Assembly: GCA_023974075.1 (NCBI GenBank)
Contig: JAMFTG010000056.1
Coordinates: forward strand, 116,001 to 180,000
Source: Chaenocephalus aceratus
Lineage: Eukaryota; Chordata; Actinopteri; Perciformes; Channichthyidae
Length of the DNA: 64,000 bases
Direction: 5' to 3'
Shown: piece by piece, positions 10,362-21,602 of the stretch
How positions within the stretch are numbered: position 1 is the stretch's first letter
Layout: each line of letters begins with the position of its first letter
Notes under the pieces: generated by a model
The model's database searches: none
The model's input: only the letters and a program-made list of their open reading frames with translations
What the model was told of the DNA's origin: nothing
Position numbers and translations under genes: made by a program

Positions 10362-11927
10362 GGGCCTAATCTCCAAACATCAGTTAATTCATTGTTGTAA
10401 TCTGTCAATCATCATTTTCTCATACATGTGTCCCGGTAATAAACGTGTATTTCATACATCACGTCTCTCCTGATTGAAATGTCATATAGATCATTCTGGA
10501 ACATGTGAGACGGGTTTGTATTTATTTGTTTGGCTGAGTCTTGAGAGCTGAAGATTTTCTCTGCATGCATTCATAACGGCATAACAAATGAAGCAGGGGC
10601 AAACTCAGAGTCGAGATAAGGTGATATTCATTGCTACCTTCAAAATGAAAAAGGAACATCGTGTTGTGGCCACAAGTGAAGTTCATATTAGCTGCTTTCC
10701 AAGTGTTCTTCATTCATAGAAACACCTCAGGAAGTGCAACAAAGATCGTTTGTTTACACCAGGGGTGCCCGGGGGCCATTTTGAATCGGCCCTCAGCAAA
10801 TTCAAAAAGTATGTTGGAGCAAGGTCTTCAGATGAAAACATTTTCTATCAAATCTAAGTTGATAAGAAAAAAGCCCAATAACTTGTTTTCATAACACGCT
10901 TGAAATAAACCCTTCATGTTTCCTCTCATGATAACAGTCTGAAGCTTCTGCTTTAAGGAATGAGCTGCTAACACAATCAATGAAACCCTCCGGTGAGCTT
11001 TGATGTATCGGCTGTTGTTTTTCTGAAAGCATATTCAAGTATTAAGCATCATTTCCCTACATTTGATGAACTTTGCTAACCTATGAGGCGATACACCTCA
11101 CCTCTAGTGCGTGGCCCAGCCCTTCGTACATTTCTCTGTCTGTGAACAAAGTTTGGACTCTCCTGGTTAACACCGACACATGCTACCTGATGAGGCTCCA
11201 CAACTCCATTAGCTAACTATGGCAGATTGAACATGACAAACAAGACACTGAGCGTGGTAATAAGAAGACCGCAGTGTGAAAGTGTCTGTGTGTATTAAAT
11301 ATTCATTAGTGGTTTGCTTCATGACCTTTCCCTACATTGTTTTCTAACCTGTAACACTAGAAGGCTCTGAAACCTAAGACATGTTCAGCCAACCTTGTAA
11401 ATGTATGTTGATCGTTTTCACATTGTTTCACATTGGCACGCGGTCAGAATGAAAACATAGAGAAGATTAGTTTCTCACAATATGTAACCCAAAATGTATC
11501 TACATATTAAATTGCAAATCGCTGTACATTTCAATGTCGTCTTGTGATTTTTACAGATAATATATAATACATAAAACACAAAGGGAAACACAATGGGATG
11601 ATGACCTTGCACCAAAGTCTCCTTAATAACACTAATACAAGTATAAACAATAAAACTCCCTTGAAAAATATCATCTTTCAATCCGATAGACCTTGAGAAG
11701 GCTTGGTTTGAGTTATTTGATGATAAATTGTAAACAACTGAAAATGTACACAAAAAATAAATGCTATGCAGAAAAATATGTTTTTTCAATTATCAAAACC
11801 TGACCTCTTTTTGTAAAAACCCAATTCGTTTTTTAAAAGAATGAGTCCTTTTAAATGTACTTGTACGGTACATCCACTACATGCAGCAGAGTTTGACTTC
11901 ATACTGCATAAGGTAATCTGACAGCTT

Positions 11928-11929
<2 letters not shown>
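10358..11929 (-). repeat. Inverted duplication IR1, right arm
   Basis: Reverse complement of 1671-3351, minus 82 bases. The first 120 bp (10361-10480) are a truncated end of repeat R with GTGTCCCGGTAATAAACGTG. The arm ends at GACAGCTTCA, next to a TG tract. ORFs at 10522-10713 and 11475-11789 are the mirror of those in the other arm and carry no recognised domain. Confidence 0.92.

Positions 11930-11989
<60 letters not shown>
11930..11989. repeat. (TG)n microsatellite
   Basis: Sixty bases of TG bordering the right arm of IR1, mirroring the CA tract at 1587-1670. Confidence 0.97.
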
Positions 11990-11993
<4 letters not shown>

Positions 11994-12027
11994 CTGCAGC
12001 ACTTTGTCACTGATTGTCTTTCTTCAG

Positions 12028-12224
12028 GATTTCTTGTATGCAGGAAGCCCGTGGATGAGTGTATGGATCAGGGTTCAGGGAGCACAGGTTCAAACCCCAC
12101 TGCAGTCAGCATGTCGTTGTGTCCCTGAAGACACTTCACCCCAAATTGCTCCTGTGGGGATTGCCCACAGTATTGAGTATGTAAGTCGCTTTGGATAAAA
12201 GCGTCTAACAAGTAACATTACATT
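12028..12224 (+). mobile_element. tRNA-derived SINE
   Basis: Has a B-box-like GGTTCAAACCCCACTGCAG, the body words CAGTCAGCATGTCGTTGTGT and TTGCTCCTGTGGGGATTGCC, and the tail GTAAGTCGCTTTGGATAAAA. Related copies are at 52548-52735 (plus) and 45793-45980 (minus); the latter preserves an A-box-like TGGCGCAGTCGCC. It meets the tail of a LINE at 12225 tail to tail. Confidence 0.85.
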
Positions 12225-12657
12225 CCATTACATTGCATTTAGCTGACGCTTTTATCCAAAGCGACTTACAATAAGTGCGTTCGACCAACAAGATACAAAC
12301 TTGAAGAAAACAGAATCATATAAGTACATCAGGCTTCATAGAGCCACAACATTTCAAGTGCTACTCAACTGGCTTTAGATAAGCCAGTCCTTTGTTAGTA
12401 TATAAGTGCTTTGTTAGTAGTTCTATCCTCGAGGTGGAGTCGAAAGAGATGAGTGTTCAGTCTGGAAGGTGTGTGAGCTTTCTGCTGTCCTGATGTCAAT
12501 GGGAGCTCATTCCACCATTTTGGAGCCAGGATAGCAAACCCACGTGTTTCTGCTGATGGGAACTTAGGTCCCCCTCGCAGTGCGGGTGCAGCGAGCCGAT
12601 TGGCTGATGCAGAGCGGAGTGCACGCGCTGGGGTGTACGGTTTAGCCATGTCCTGGA
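12225..12657 (-). pseudogene. LINE 3' end with C-terminal ORF2 remnant
   Basis: On the minus strand an open frame (12649-12395) reads ...GFAILAPKWWNELPLTSG... SRLNTHLFRLHLE, which is the C-terminal pattern downstream of reverse transcriptase in L2-like LINEs, ending in a stop. A 3' untranslated part follows, with the tail GTAAGTCGCTTTGGATAAAA shared with the SINE beside it. The element is cut at its 5' side near 12657. Confidence 0.78.
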
Positions 12658-13026
12658 TTATTTAAATGAGCTGTTATGCATGCATGAATGTGTGTTAATT
12701 GGCTTTTTGAATGTAATGTAACATGTAATGTAATGTATGCATATGAGTGGGTTTGTATGCAGTGTACGGGTATGCTTAATGTTTTATGTGTGTGTGTGTG
12801 AGTGTGTGAGTGTGTGTAGCAGCTTCACCTGCGAAGTGCCAATGTTTGCTTACTCGCCTCAAAAAGAGAAACCCTAAAACACTGGTTGATTTCACACTAC
12901 GAAGATCACATTGGCTCATTTAACAAACTTTACAAATATCGTTCCTGCTGCCGTTCTGACAGGCGGGGTAACGTTCAGAAATCCAATTAACACACGTTCA
13001 TGCATGCATAACAGCTCATTTAAATA
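12658..13026. mobile_element. Foldback-type MITE with about 44-bp inverted ends
   Basis: The left arm (from TTTAAATGAGCTGTTATGC at 12661 to TGTGTTAATTGG at 12702) is repeated inverted at about 12979-13023 with one or two mismatches. The interior has a short TG-rich stretch and no ORF. TTA or TAA words flank both ends, so a TWA target duplication is possible but not certain. Confidence 0.65.
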
Positions 13027-14187
13027 ATAATAATACCAATGCTGAACTTCCCTCTACAGACTGGAACACCTTCACAAGGCAGTATATGTTTTATTTATGA
13101 ATATGTAATGATTTGTGCCGTTGTAAAGACCAGGGATTTGGACAAAAAGTCAACAAAATCTACTTCTATGTTTTTCTATTTCCACTTTTCCTTAACCTCA
13201 GTCGGGAAAGGTCAAGAGGTTCAGGACAAATGAAGGATAATTCATTAGGATTTATATATATATATATAGGATATAATATATTATTATATATATATTAGGA
13301 AAAGAGACACTGGAGACATCATTATGAACTCTAAAATCTGAAGAAGGCCTCTTTACCAAGGTCTGAACAATGTTTAATATCTGTAAAAGTACGAATCAGA
13401 TTTCAAAGTTATATTACATGAGTAATGTCAGAAGGATGTGTAACATTTTAAAGTTGGAATGAGGTTTCTGAGGGAAAGTATGAATGAACAGTTAGCAGTT
13501 GAAGTTGCATGAAGATTGTTGAAGTCTGAAGAGTTTCTCCATTGACTTCCATGTTAAAAATGTGATGCATTATGGGATGTATCTCTGGAATTATGAAAGT
13601 TATGAATGATAAAAGTTATAGCCATCGATTCCCGACCGAGCTGAACGTTTTGATGTTCGAACGGAGTTTCTGCAATTGTGGAATGTGGGAGAAGAAGAGG
13701 GCCAAAGCCAACTAAAATATAAATGTTAATTTATAAACATGGTCGACAGAACCAACGTTAGACCAACTATATGGTTTCTCAACCTCCTATGAATCCAAAT
13801 TGGTGTGATTGTATGAAACTATTTCAATATATGCAGAACTTGTTAGGCCTACACATCTACTACTGTGCATATTATCAATCAATCATAATCATATAATATC
13901 ATCATATTACCGTTACAAACTAATAAACAATGTGACAAATCTTGTTTAGATGAGGAGGCAGAGGATTAAAGCTTTAAGGTAAAAAGAAAATAAAGAGGCG
14001 AGACATGGAGAGACATATTTAGAAAGAAGAACGTATTCTGACACAGACAGAGAGGGTGGAAGCAGATCATGGCGAGAAAGCGTCCTAAGAATCTGTTACA
14101 TTCAGTTTAAAGGTTTAGCACAGCAGATGACAGGAAATCAAATCCACCGTTTTCCTTTTTCTCTTTATCCAAACGCTCCCCCGCTGG
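13027..14187. other. Unassigned; probable old repeat at 13310-13720
   Basis: A TATATA tract lies at 13252-13296. The 13310-13720 part (TTGACTTCCATGTTAAAAAT, GATGCATTATGGGATG) resembles widespread fish repeats, but I have no second copy in the window to confirm this. The remainder shows nothing. Confidence 0.4.
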
Positions 14188-14950
14188 TTGTCCTTTGTCT
14201 CCCTCATCTGTGTCCAACATAATGTAGAGACAAGCTGTCAGAAAGGTCCGCTCCTCGCTTCAAAAGCAGAAAAACGCTGCTGCTATCACCTAAAGAATAT
14301 ATCTAGGATTAAAAGACTAATGTCACAGCAGGATTTGGAAACACGTGTCCATGCTTTTATCTTCAGTAGACTCGACTACTGCAATGGTGTCTTCACAGGT
14401 CTCACTAAAACATCTATTAGGAAGCTGCAGCTGATTCAGAACGCCGCTGCTCGAGTCCTCACTAACACTAAGAAAGTGGATCACATCACTCCTGCTCTGA
14501 AGTCTTCACACTGGCTTCCTGTGTGTCAAAGAATAGATTTCTAAATACTGCTGCTGGTTTATGAAGCACTGAATGGTTTAGGCCCAAAATACATTTCTGA
14601 CCTCCTGCTAAACTATGAACCATCCAGATCTCTCAGGTCTTCAGGGACTGGTCAGCTTTCTGTCCCCAGAGTCAGAACTAAACATGGAGAAGCAGCGTTC
14701 AGTTATTATGCTCCAGATATCTGGAACAAACTCCCAGAAACCTGCAGGTCCGCTGCAACTCTGACTACTTTTAAATCCAGCAAGAAGACTTTTCTTTTTG
14801 TCGCTGCTTTTATTTGAACTATTCACATCTTAGACTGCACTTTTTCTTTTTAATGACTGATTTGAAATGCCATTTTCTTAATGTCTTTCATTTTTTGTAA
14901 AGCCTTGTATTGAAAAGTGCTATATAAATAAACTTGCCTCGCCTTGCCTC
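14188..14950 (+). pseudogene. L2-like LINE, 3' half of ORF2, broken
   Basis: The frame from 14188 includes SRLDYCNGVFTGL, KLQLIQNAAARVLT and HWLPVCQRIDF, the conserved region after the reverse transcriptase core of L2/Rex1-like LINEs. It stops at 14542-14544 (TAA where AAA is expected). The same frame then resumes as ILLLVYEALNGLGPKYISDL and SVPRVRTKHGEAAFSYYAP and ends near 14815. A 3' tail follows, with GCTATATAAATAAACTTGCC repeating as CCTCG/CCTTG pentamers to 14955. The second half is nearly identical to 20799-20960. The element is 5'-truncated. Confidence 0.9.
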
Positions 14951-14955
14951 GCCTC

Positions 14956-15364
14956 GTTTGTTCTCAGAATGTTGGCTTTTTTCTCAAAATCAAAATATTC
15001 TGTCTTTTTCTCAAAATTCAGATTTTTCCCCAAAAAATCTGACTGTTTCACAAAATTCCAACTTGTTCTCAAAATCCTGACTTTTACTTTTTTTTTTTTA
15101 CTTTTACAACAAAATCTAACTTTTCCTAAACATTCTGACTTTTTCTCAACATCTGGAAGGAGTCATCATACAGAACATCAACTAGTTCCTGAGCAGTGTC
15201 CTTCACATGCTGATATCAAGAGAGGGAGTCACACAGTCTCAAGATGGAGGAATAGAAAGCAGTATTCAATGTTTACTTCAGATTAGCTCCACGTCAGAAA
15301 TGAGCATGCTTGATGTCTATCTCCATAGAGGCGGAATCATCATGTTAATCACATATAATATGCC
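14956..15364. other. Unassigned; T-rich repeats
   Basis: Irregular repeats of a TCTGACTTTTTCTCAAAA-like word run from about 14980 to 15150. No gene is seen; the 105-codon ORF at 14969-15286 is a product of this low complexity. Confidence 0.5.
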
Positions 15365-16446
15365 CAGGGTTGGGTTGTAACGGAATACATGTACAGTAAC
15401 GGCGTTACGTAATCAGAATACAAAAATCAAGTAACTGTATTCAGCTCGCGTTACATTTGAAATACGAGTAATCTGATTACAGTTACTTTCGTAAACCTGA
15501 AGTGAATACATTTTGGATTACTTATTGGAATTATTGGTGGAAAGATTTCCTCAAAACATGTAATATGGGTACAGACGAATCATCACAGCGCACAAACATT
15601 TTTACCGCCGCAGATGGACCAAAAAAGGGAGCGTTTGAAAAAAAGGGGCGGGTCCGCTCGCTCAGTGAAACAATAACAACGAAACATGGAGGAACAAAAG
15701 TCTGCGTTTAAGTCGTGTATGTGTGTAGAGGTGTGTGTGGTTAAAACACATCAGCCTGCGGTCGCTCTTTAGCCTTATGATTCTGAAAGTATACACAGTG
15801 AAGGCGGCGCGCTCGGCTTCTCAGCGGCTGAGTTAACCCTCCCGCTGCCTCCTGGCGCTGCAGAGATGTCATGAAGTGAAGGAGGTGTTTCTTCTATAAA
15901 ACAGCTGCGGGCAGCAGATACTGTGAGAGTCACGGACATGAATTCATAGATCAAGGCAGACTGGTGCACACACTCTCCTGTTTTGCCGATCCGGTGCTTA
16001 AACTATAGCTCTACACCCCTGGCCGAAATGTCCTTGACATGAAGTCCGAGTTCGACATTTTAATTCCTGTCTTGCCAACACTGGCAGGACAGAAGGCGAC
16101 ACGCCCGTTCTAAGCCGTGTCCCTCACTCCTCACATCCCAAGCTGCACCCCCAACAAGTGTATTATGTTGTTACATCGTTTCAGATGTTGTGTTTCAGTG
16201 TGCTCTTGAATAAGCCATTAAAACAGTAAAAACACGTTCAGTTTCCTTTTGCTTTTTTGTGTCTCCTGTTCACCAAAACATCCATCTGTGATGGAAAAAG
16301 AAAGTAATCCAAAAGTAATCTAAAAGTAATCTGATTACGTTACTTTTTTAAGATGCGTAACTGTAACTGTATTCGGATTACTTTCAGAGCCATGTAATCA
16401 GTAATCAGTAACTGATTACATTTACAAAGTAACCCTCCCAACCCTG
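15365..16446. mobile_element. hAT-like non-autonomous element with 8-bp target duplication
   Basis: Ends are CAGGGTTGGG and CCCAACCCTG, and both subterminal regions are rich in GTAATC/GATTAC words (for example TAATCTGATTACAGTTACTT at 15470-15489 and AAGTAATCTGATTACGTTAC at 16325-16344). The flanks AATATGCC (15357-15364) and CATATGCC (16447-16454) match at seven of eight bases, as expected for an old hAT-type insertion. The interior has no transposase frame. Confidence 0.82.
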
Positions 16447-16454
16447 CATATGCC

Positions 16455-17372
16455 TCAAACAGTCCTGATGCTCTTCTAGGTAATCACACATCCTGTCATG
16501 TTCACAGCTACAGTTGGGATACCTTTGTTGTCACGTTACTCTCATGTTGGAAGAGGACATTCAGTATTTCCCAACAGTAGCTAACCTAGTCATTTCAAAA
16601 ATACTGATAAAACACGTACTATTTTGACACCGGTCCCAGCTGTGTGCGTCACTGTTTAGTGTCCCCGTTTCCGTTGTGATTTGGTCTTTTTACAATTTTT
16701 TTTATTTTATTTTCAGTGTTTTGTTACTGCAGCGTTGTTTCGTCAAGATGTAGAGGATGTTTATTCATTTGTACGTGTTTTGGCACATTCATGTTTTTAT
16801 AGTTGCATCGTTTCTAATAGAAGTGTTTTGTCGTGCATTTGCACCGATGGGCCACCGTACCTAATCTCAGTTTCCGATATAATGAATGGTCGGAAAACGC
16901 TTTTGTGGGTCTTCTTGAAAAACATGTACTTGTTGACATATTAAATCCACTTGTTTCCATAAGGTTTTAGAAATACTATGTCCATGCATACAAAAACAAC
17001 GCTATGCCGTGTTTAATCAGAAGATTTAACACTGAGGCTAAGGTCCACATGATACCTACTCAGAAATCCAATCTAATGTCAAATCTCAATCAAGTTAATA
17101 ACATTGGATATATTATACAACGAGTGTCTGTCATGTGAATACAGCCTGTGAGTGAAATGGAAGCAGAGCTCTCTGCATGTAGCAGGCTCTCGGATGAATG
17201 ATGTGCGAGCGCTCATGCGCCGCTCCACCTGCTGTATTTCAGAGGAAAGGTACGCCGGCTGTTAACCACCCATGAATACAGATGAGCAGCTCGTTGCGAT
17301 GAGGCTGGGGGGTCGTGACGAGGCTCAGAGAACTAACTCACCACATAATGAGTGATCCTTATCAACCAGCCA
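16455..17372. other. Unassigned unique-looking sequence
   Basis: No ORF above 90 codons, no recognised repeat and no convincing splice-site context. Confidence 0.5.
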
Positions 17373-17377
17373 CACAC

Positions 17378-17461
<84 letters not shown>
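17373..17461. repeat. (CA)n microsatellite
   Basis: About 89 bp of CA with one early GC interruption. Confidence 0.97.
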
Positions 17462-17465
<4 letters not shown>

Positions 17466-17559
17466 ATATCTATATTTCTCTCTGACACATATACCAGTGG
17501 TGGATAGTAACAAAGTACCGAATTTCAGTACAGTTTTGAGTATGTTCCGCTCTATCGAC

Positions 17560-17712
17560 ATGTTGTATAGACTTGTTGCACTACTTTTTATTTTATTATA
17601 TATGTTGCATTGTTGGAGGAGCTCAGGTCAGACGAATTTCATTGCCATTTCTACACTGTACTGCAGCTTTGTGCATATGACAATAAAACCTTTGAATCTT
17701 GAAATTGAATCT
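17560..17712 (+). mobile_element. LINE 3' tail
   Basis: Ends ATGACAATAAAACCTTTGAA followed by a TCTTGAAATTGAATCTTG tail, a pattern typical of fish LINE 3' ends. Any coding part is missing. Confidence 0.5.
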
Positions 17713-18153
17713 TGCTACTTCATACTTCTACACATTTAGAAAGCCAATATTGTGTGTTTGTCCACATCATGCATGAGACATCATATCTGAAGGACATTGC
17801 TGCACATGTTGTGAAAAGGAGAGGGATGCACGTATCCATCACAATCTTCATATTTTTTACTCGATTATTCAATGTGTCCGCACATATTGGCTTCTTAATG
17901 ATACTCTAATAGCCACATGTCATCTGCGTAACATGTAGTGACAGGTGATCCAAATCAATTACAGTACCTGCCGTGCAATCAACATGAACATGGGGGGATA
18001 AAAATAAAGCCTGCAGCAAAGACCTTCAGAGCCAGCAACCAGTAAATGATGATGATGGAAGGATATACATATACATGCGACTCAGTTCATATTTAAATTA
18101 AAATGGTAATAAAGAAGTGACATGATTATAAATATACAATATAGAAGACATTA
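17713..18153. other. Unassigned sequence
   Basis: I see no gene, RNA or repeat in this interval. Confidence 0.45.
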
Positions 18154-18946
18154 GCCGCTTTCACACCAAGTACTCAGCCGGTACTTGTCCCCCCGAACTC
18201 TTTAGTCCCTCGAACTGTTCTAGTAGATCGCGTTCTCACCGGAATAAATCCCTGAGAGAGGATTAGGCAAATTAAGCTGCTGACGTCACTTCTTCTTCTT
18301 CTGCTTTGGATTTAATGGCAGGCCGCAAACAACTTCACGGCGTATACTGCCACCTGAAGTCCCCCAGAGTTGGGGACTGGCTTCAGTAGAAGCTGCTGGT
18401 TAGCGTCTTCCGAGTAAATCGCCAGAAACGCTGACTCCAACGCTCCCATGTTCTCATTTGTGTTGCCATACATTAGTCTTTCTCCGTTGGTGCACTGGTT
18501 CCCCTGCTCTGGTTCCCCTGCTCTGGTTCCCCTGCTCTGGTTCCCCTCCTCTGGTTCCCCTCTCGGGTCTCCTCTCGAGTCACGTCTCAAGTCCCTACCC
18601 AATGTCCTGGTCCATTGGAGGTTCCGCTGGGGGTCCTGCCAACTCCATGTCCTGTCCCGTTGGAGGCCCCCGCCAAGCAAATAAAACGGCAGCTTCACAA
18701 AACTTTTCGGAGTTTTACGGGGCGTGGTTTGCAATTCGCCCAGCCAATCAGAAATTCTTAGTGTGGCCGACACACCCACGAACCATTTCCTCTCCAGGAA
18801 AGTACTACCTCTCTAGCAGGGACTATCTGGGGGTGAAAAGGTTCGGACGAACTTAAGGGACTAGGCCCAGATCCTTTTTGGTGTGAAACCAAATCTCCCC
18901 CCTATCGGCCTAGTTCGGGGGGAAAGTACTCCGGTGTGAAAGCGCC
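18154..18946. mobile_element. Non-autonomous DNA transposon with GGCGCTTTCACACC ends
   Basis: The left end GCCGCTTTCACACCAAGTAC and the right end (reverse complement GGCGCTTTCACACCGGAGTA) are imperfect inverted repeats, both followed by a run of C and GAACT. The flank is TTA on the left and TAT/TTA on the right, so a three-base duplication is possible but not exact. Inside is a 14-bp tandem repeat of CTGGTTCCCCTGCT (18495-18560, about five units). ORFs of 155 and 132 codons on opposite strands cross this repeat and are not convincing. Harbinger-like by appearance only. Confidence 0.7.
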
Positions 18947-19107
18947 TATTATCAAAACTTCCTCTCATTAAATACATCCTCATTTAGCTATGAATTAATA
19001 TGTTACTTAATACTTTACATGTTAAGTAATGGTAAAGAATACTTTGAACCAAGAACTTATTATTGAACAGCTTAGTTGAATACTTGATACTGATTGGTCG
19101 ATTTGGA
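18947..19107. other. Unassigned sequence
   Basis: Short AT-rich spacer before the direct repeat pair. Confidence 0.45.
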
Positions 19108-19230
19108 CATCCCAGAGGCTGTTAATTTCCGATAACAAACTATGTACAGTAATATGCATCTGCAGAAAGAAGTCCGGTAGATTAGACGTCAGTAATGGAC
19201 AACAAACATTTGTTTTCTCCGTAGCAATAC
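19108..19230 (-). repeat. 123-bp direct repeat, left copy
   Basis: From ACATCCCAGAGGCTGTTAAT to GTAGCAATAC; the right copy at 20043-20167 differs at roughly a dozen positions. The two copies exactly bracket the LTR and LINE-tail composite at 19231-20042. On the minus strand both translate to a short similar peptide (CCPLLTSNLPDFFLQ), whose source I do not recognise. Confidence 0.85.
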
Positions 19231-19575
19231 TGTTACGGTGAGTGAAGCAAGCAGGACGCAAATGCAGATAACGCTGAAAAAAGCCTTCTGAAACAAAACA
19301 GAACTCTCACCGGTGAACTTATTCACAAACAAAAGACAAACCAACGCTGAACACAAGAAAAGACAAGACTAAATACATGGAGGGGTAATCACAAGACGAG
19401 AAACAGCCGGGCAGGGGAGGAGAAACACAAGGGCCACAGGTGAACACAATCAGACAATTAGACACACCAGGGAAACTAACGACAGGGGAAAAACACAAGG
19501 ACCAGACAATACACAAGGAGGAAAATACCCATAACCAGACATACACAAACGTGACAAATCATAAGAATCCTGACA
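19231..19575 (-). mobile_element. LTR of a retrotransposon (Gypsy-like by appearance)
   Basis: On the minus strand it begins TGTCAGGATTC and ends CTCACCGTAACA, 345 bp with TG...CA ends. On that strand it contains a promoter-like GTATTTAGTC. Directly upstream of it (19576-19593 on the plus strand) lies a purine run, CCTTGAGGGGAGGGG, in the place expected for the polypurine tract before a 3' LTR. A related solo LTR is at 63226-63569. No gag or pol frame is present, so this is a remnant without replication capacity. Confidence 0.7.
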
Positions 19576-19880
19576 GAACCCCTCCCCTCAAGGGACGGAT
19601 TCCAGACGTCCCTAAAAAAAAACCCCACAAAAGTCCAAAATCTAAAGCAGGGTGGGTGGAGGGGGCCTGGAGGACGGGTTTTTGGGCTGACAGCCCAGGA
19701 GCACAGCGGAGGACCGAAGGATCTCGGCGGACGGCCCGGGGCAAGGCAGAGTCCAAGGTGGGGTCTCGGGTGGACGGCCCGGGGACAAGGCAGAAGCCAA
19801 GGTGGGGCGAAGGCCACAGCGGGCAAACTCAGGGGGCCGAGCATGAGGGCGAAGGCAGCGGCAGGAAGAGTCAGGGGGCC
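19576..19880 (-). mobile_element. Remnant internal region next to the LTR
   Basis: GC-rich, with repeated GGACGGCCCGGGG and CAAGGCAGA words. Overlapping ORFs (153 codons plus, 168 codons minus) reflect base composition; I find no retroviral motif in them. Confidence 0.5.
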
Positions 19881-20042
19881 GGGCTCGAGGTCTTGGAATG
19901 ACCGTTGTGTTCTCTGTATTTGATATGTCTGTGTTATGTGTAAAAATGTGTAACGTTGCTGCCTTCTTGGCCAGGTCAGCATTGTAAATGAGATTTTATC
20001 TCAATGTTTTGTATCTGGTTAAATAAAGGTGAAATAAAAAAA
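19881..20042 (+). mobile_element. LINE 3' tail ending in an A-rich run
   Basis: Contains CTTCTTGGCCAGGTCAGCAT, GAGATTTTATCTCAATG and TGGTTAAATAAAGGTGAAAT, then A8. This is a familiar fish LINE 3' end. The right copy of the 123-bp direct repeat begins immediately after the A-run. Confidence 0.75.
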
Positions 20043-20167
20043 ACATCCCGGAGGTTGTTAATTTCCGATAACACACTATGTCCAGTCATATCAATCTGCA
20101 GAAAGAAGTCCGGTAGATTAGACGTCAGTAATGGACAACAAACATTAATTTTGCCAGGTAGCAATAC
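20043..20167 (-). repeat. 123-bp direct repeat, right copy
   Basis: Partner of 19108-19230, ending with the same GTAGCAATAC. Its position right after a LINE A-tail makes it a candidate for an unusually long target-site duplication. Confidence 0.85.
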
Positions 20168-20344
20168 AATGAATTCAAAATTATTTTAATCAATATTGTG
20201 AGTTCAAGTCGTTGGTTTGTTTATCGTGTAACTGGGACTTGCTACACATAATCCCTTAGTTATCGTGACTGTAGTTGACCTCCATTAGCAGAAGTATATT
20301 TCCTTTATTAGACCATTAATAACACATGTTACTCTTTTCATGAC

Positions 20345-21165
20345 TGATAGTGTGTTTAACAAACTTAAACTAGCTTTATTAAATGTCAGGTCTTTGGCAG
20401 GAAAAACATTTTAAATCAATGATTTTATCACTGAGCACAATCTCGATTTTATGTTTTTAACAGAAACTTGGATTGAACAAAATAACAGTGCAGCTGTTCT
20501 TATCGAATCAACCACTCCCAACTTTAGTTTTATGAGTCAGGAAAGAATGCATAAGAAAGGGGGTGGAGTTGCTATTCTGTTCAATGATTCCCTTCAATGC
20601 AGGAAGACATCGTATGGAAACTTTGATTCTTTTGAATATGTGGCCCTTCAGCTGAAATGCTCCTCTCGAGCTCTGTTCCTAAATATCTATAGACCACCCA
20701 AATACTGTGCAAGCTTTTTTGATGACTTTACTGAACTGCTGTCTATAGTGTGTATTGACTTTGACCGTCTAGTCATTGTTGGTGATTTAACATCCATGCT
20801 TTCTGTCCCCAGAGTCAGAACTAAACATGGAGAAGCAGCGTTCAGTTATTATGCTCCAAATATCTGGAACAGACTCCCAGAAACCTGCAGGTCCGCTGCA
20901 ACTCTGACTACTTTTAAATCCAGCAAGAAGACTTTTCTTTTTGTCGCTGCTTTTAATTGAACTATTCACATCTTAAACTGCACTGTAACGTTTATCCATG
21001 TATTTTTCCTTTTAATGTTTATTTTATTAGCTTTTCTTTTTTAATGCTTAATGTCTTTCATTTTTTGTAAAGCACTTTGAATTGCCTGGTGAAGTGCCTA
21101 ATAAACTTGCCTTGCCTTGCCTTGCCTTGCCTTGCCTTGCCTTGCCTTGCCTTGCCTTGCCTTTT
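20345..21165 (+). pseudogene. L2-like LINE with endonuclease joined to C-terminus by internal deletion
   Basis: The N-terminal part shows the endonuclease-exonuclease fold of LINE ORF2: LLNVRSLAG (near 20375), LTETWI (20454-20471), GGGVAIL and VIVGDL (about 20772-20789). At about 20798-20799 it jumps into the C-terminal segment SVPRVRTKHGEAAFSYYAP, the same segment as in the LINE at 14188. The whole reverse transcriptase is missing. The frame 20451-20960 (169 codons) stays open across the join; an upstream stop lies near 20411. The tail has GTAAAGCACTTTG and ends in CCTTG pentamers. It cannot retrotranspose by itself. Confidence 0.88.
21108..21163. repeat. (CCTTG)n pentanucleotide tail
   Basis: About eleven CCTTG units forming the 3' tail of the LINE above. 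The LINE at 14188 ends in a shorter CCTTG/CCTCG version, so the pentamer is a property of this LINE family. Confidence 0.95.
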
Positions 21166-21602
21166 CAAGGGTTTTGAAATAATTAACTTTTGACAATTTG
21201 ACCAAATGCAAGAATAATTTGGCCACTTTCTGTCCACTTTATAGGAAAATGAGCAAAATCCTATTATCAAACTGTCAGTAACAGAATGAAATATTACACA
21301 CAGCATATTCACATATTTAACTGATGCATTCAGGCGGAATTTTGGGATTCAAACTCCTGTCAAGAATTAAACGAAATTGAAATGTTAAACAAATTAATTT
21401 CTTACCTAGAGGCTTCAGTAGACTTAAGCACTTAATACGTTCTGATTAATATATTTTAAGAATGACAACTTCCAGCTATCGGAACTGAAAACTGGAACGT
21501 GACTACATTTCCTCAAGTGGAGGATTTTTCAGCAGCACGTGTGATTCTAGGTCAACGACTAATCGAGCTGTGTAGCACATCGAAAAATCTGACTGTTACG
21601 TG
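21166..21602. other. Unassigned sequence
   Basis: AT-rich, with no gene or recognised repeat. Confidence 0.45.

Noticed and set aside
18312..18856. 155-codon minus ORF and 132-codon plus ORF
   Set aside because: They overlap on opposite strands within a non-autonomous transposon and cross a 14-bp tandem repeat.
19440..19982. 153-codon plus and 168-codon minus ORFs
   Set aside because: They overlap in GC-rich LTR and internal remnant sequence and show no gag, protease or polymerase motif.
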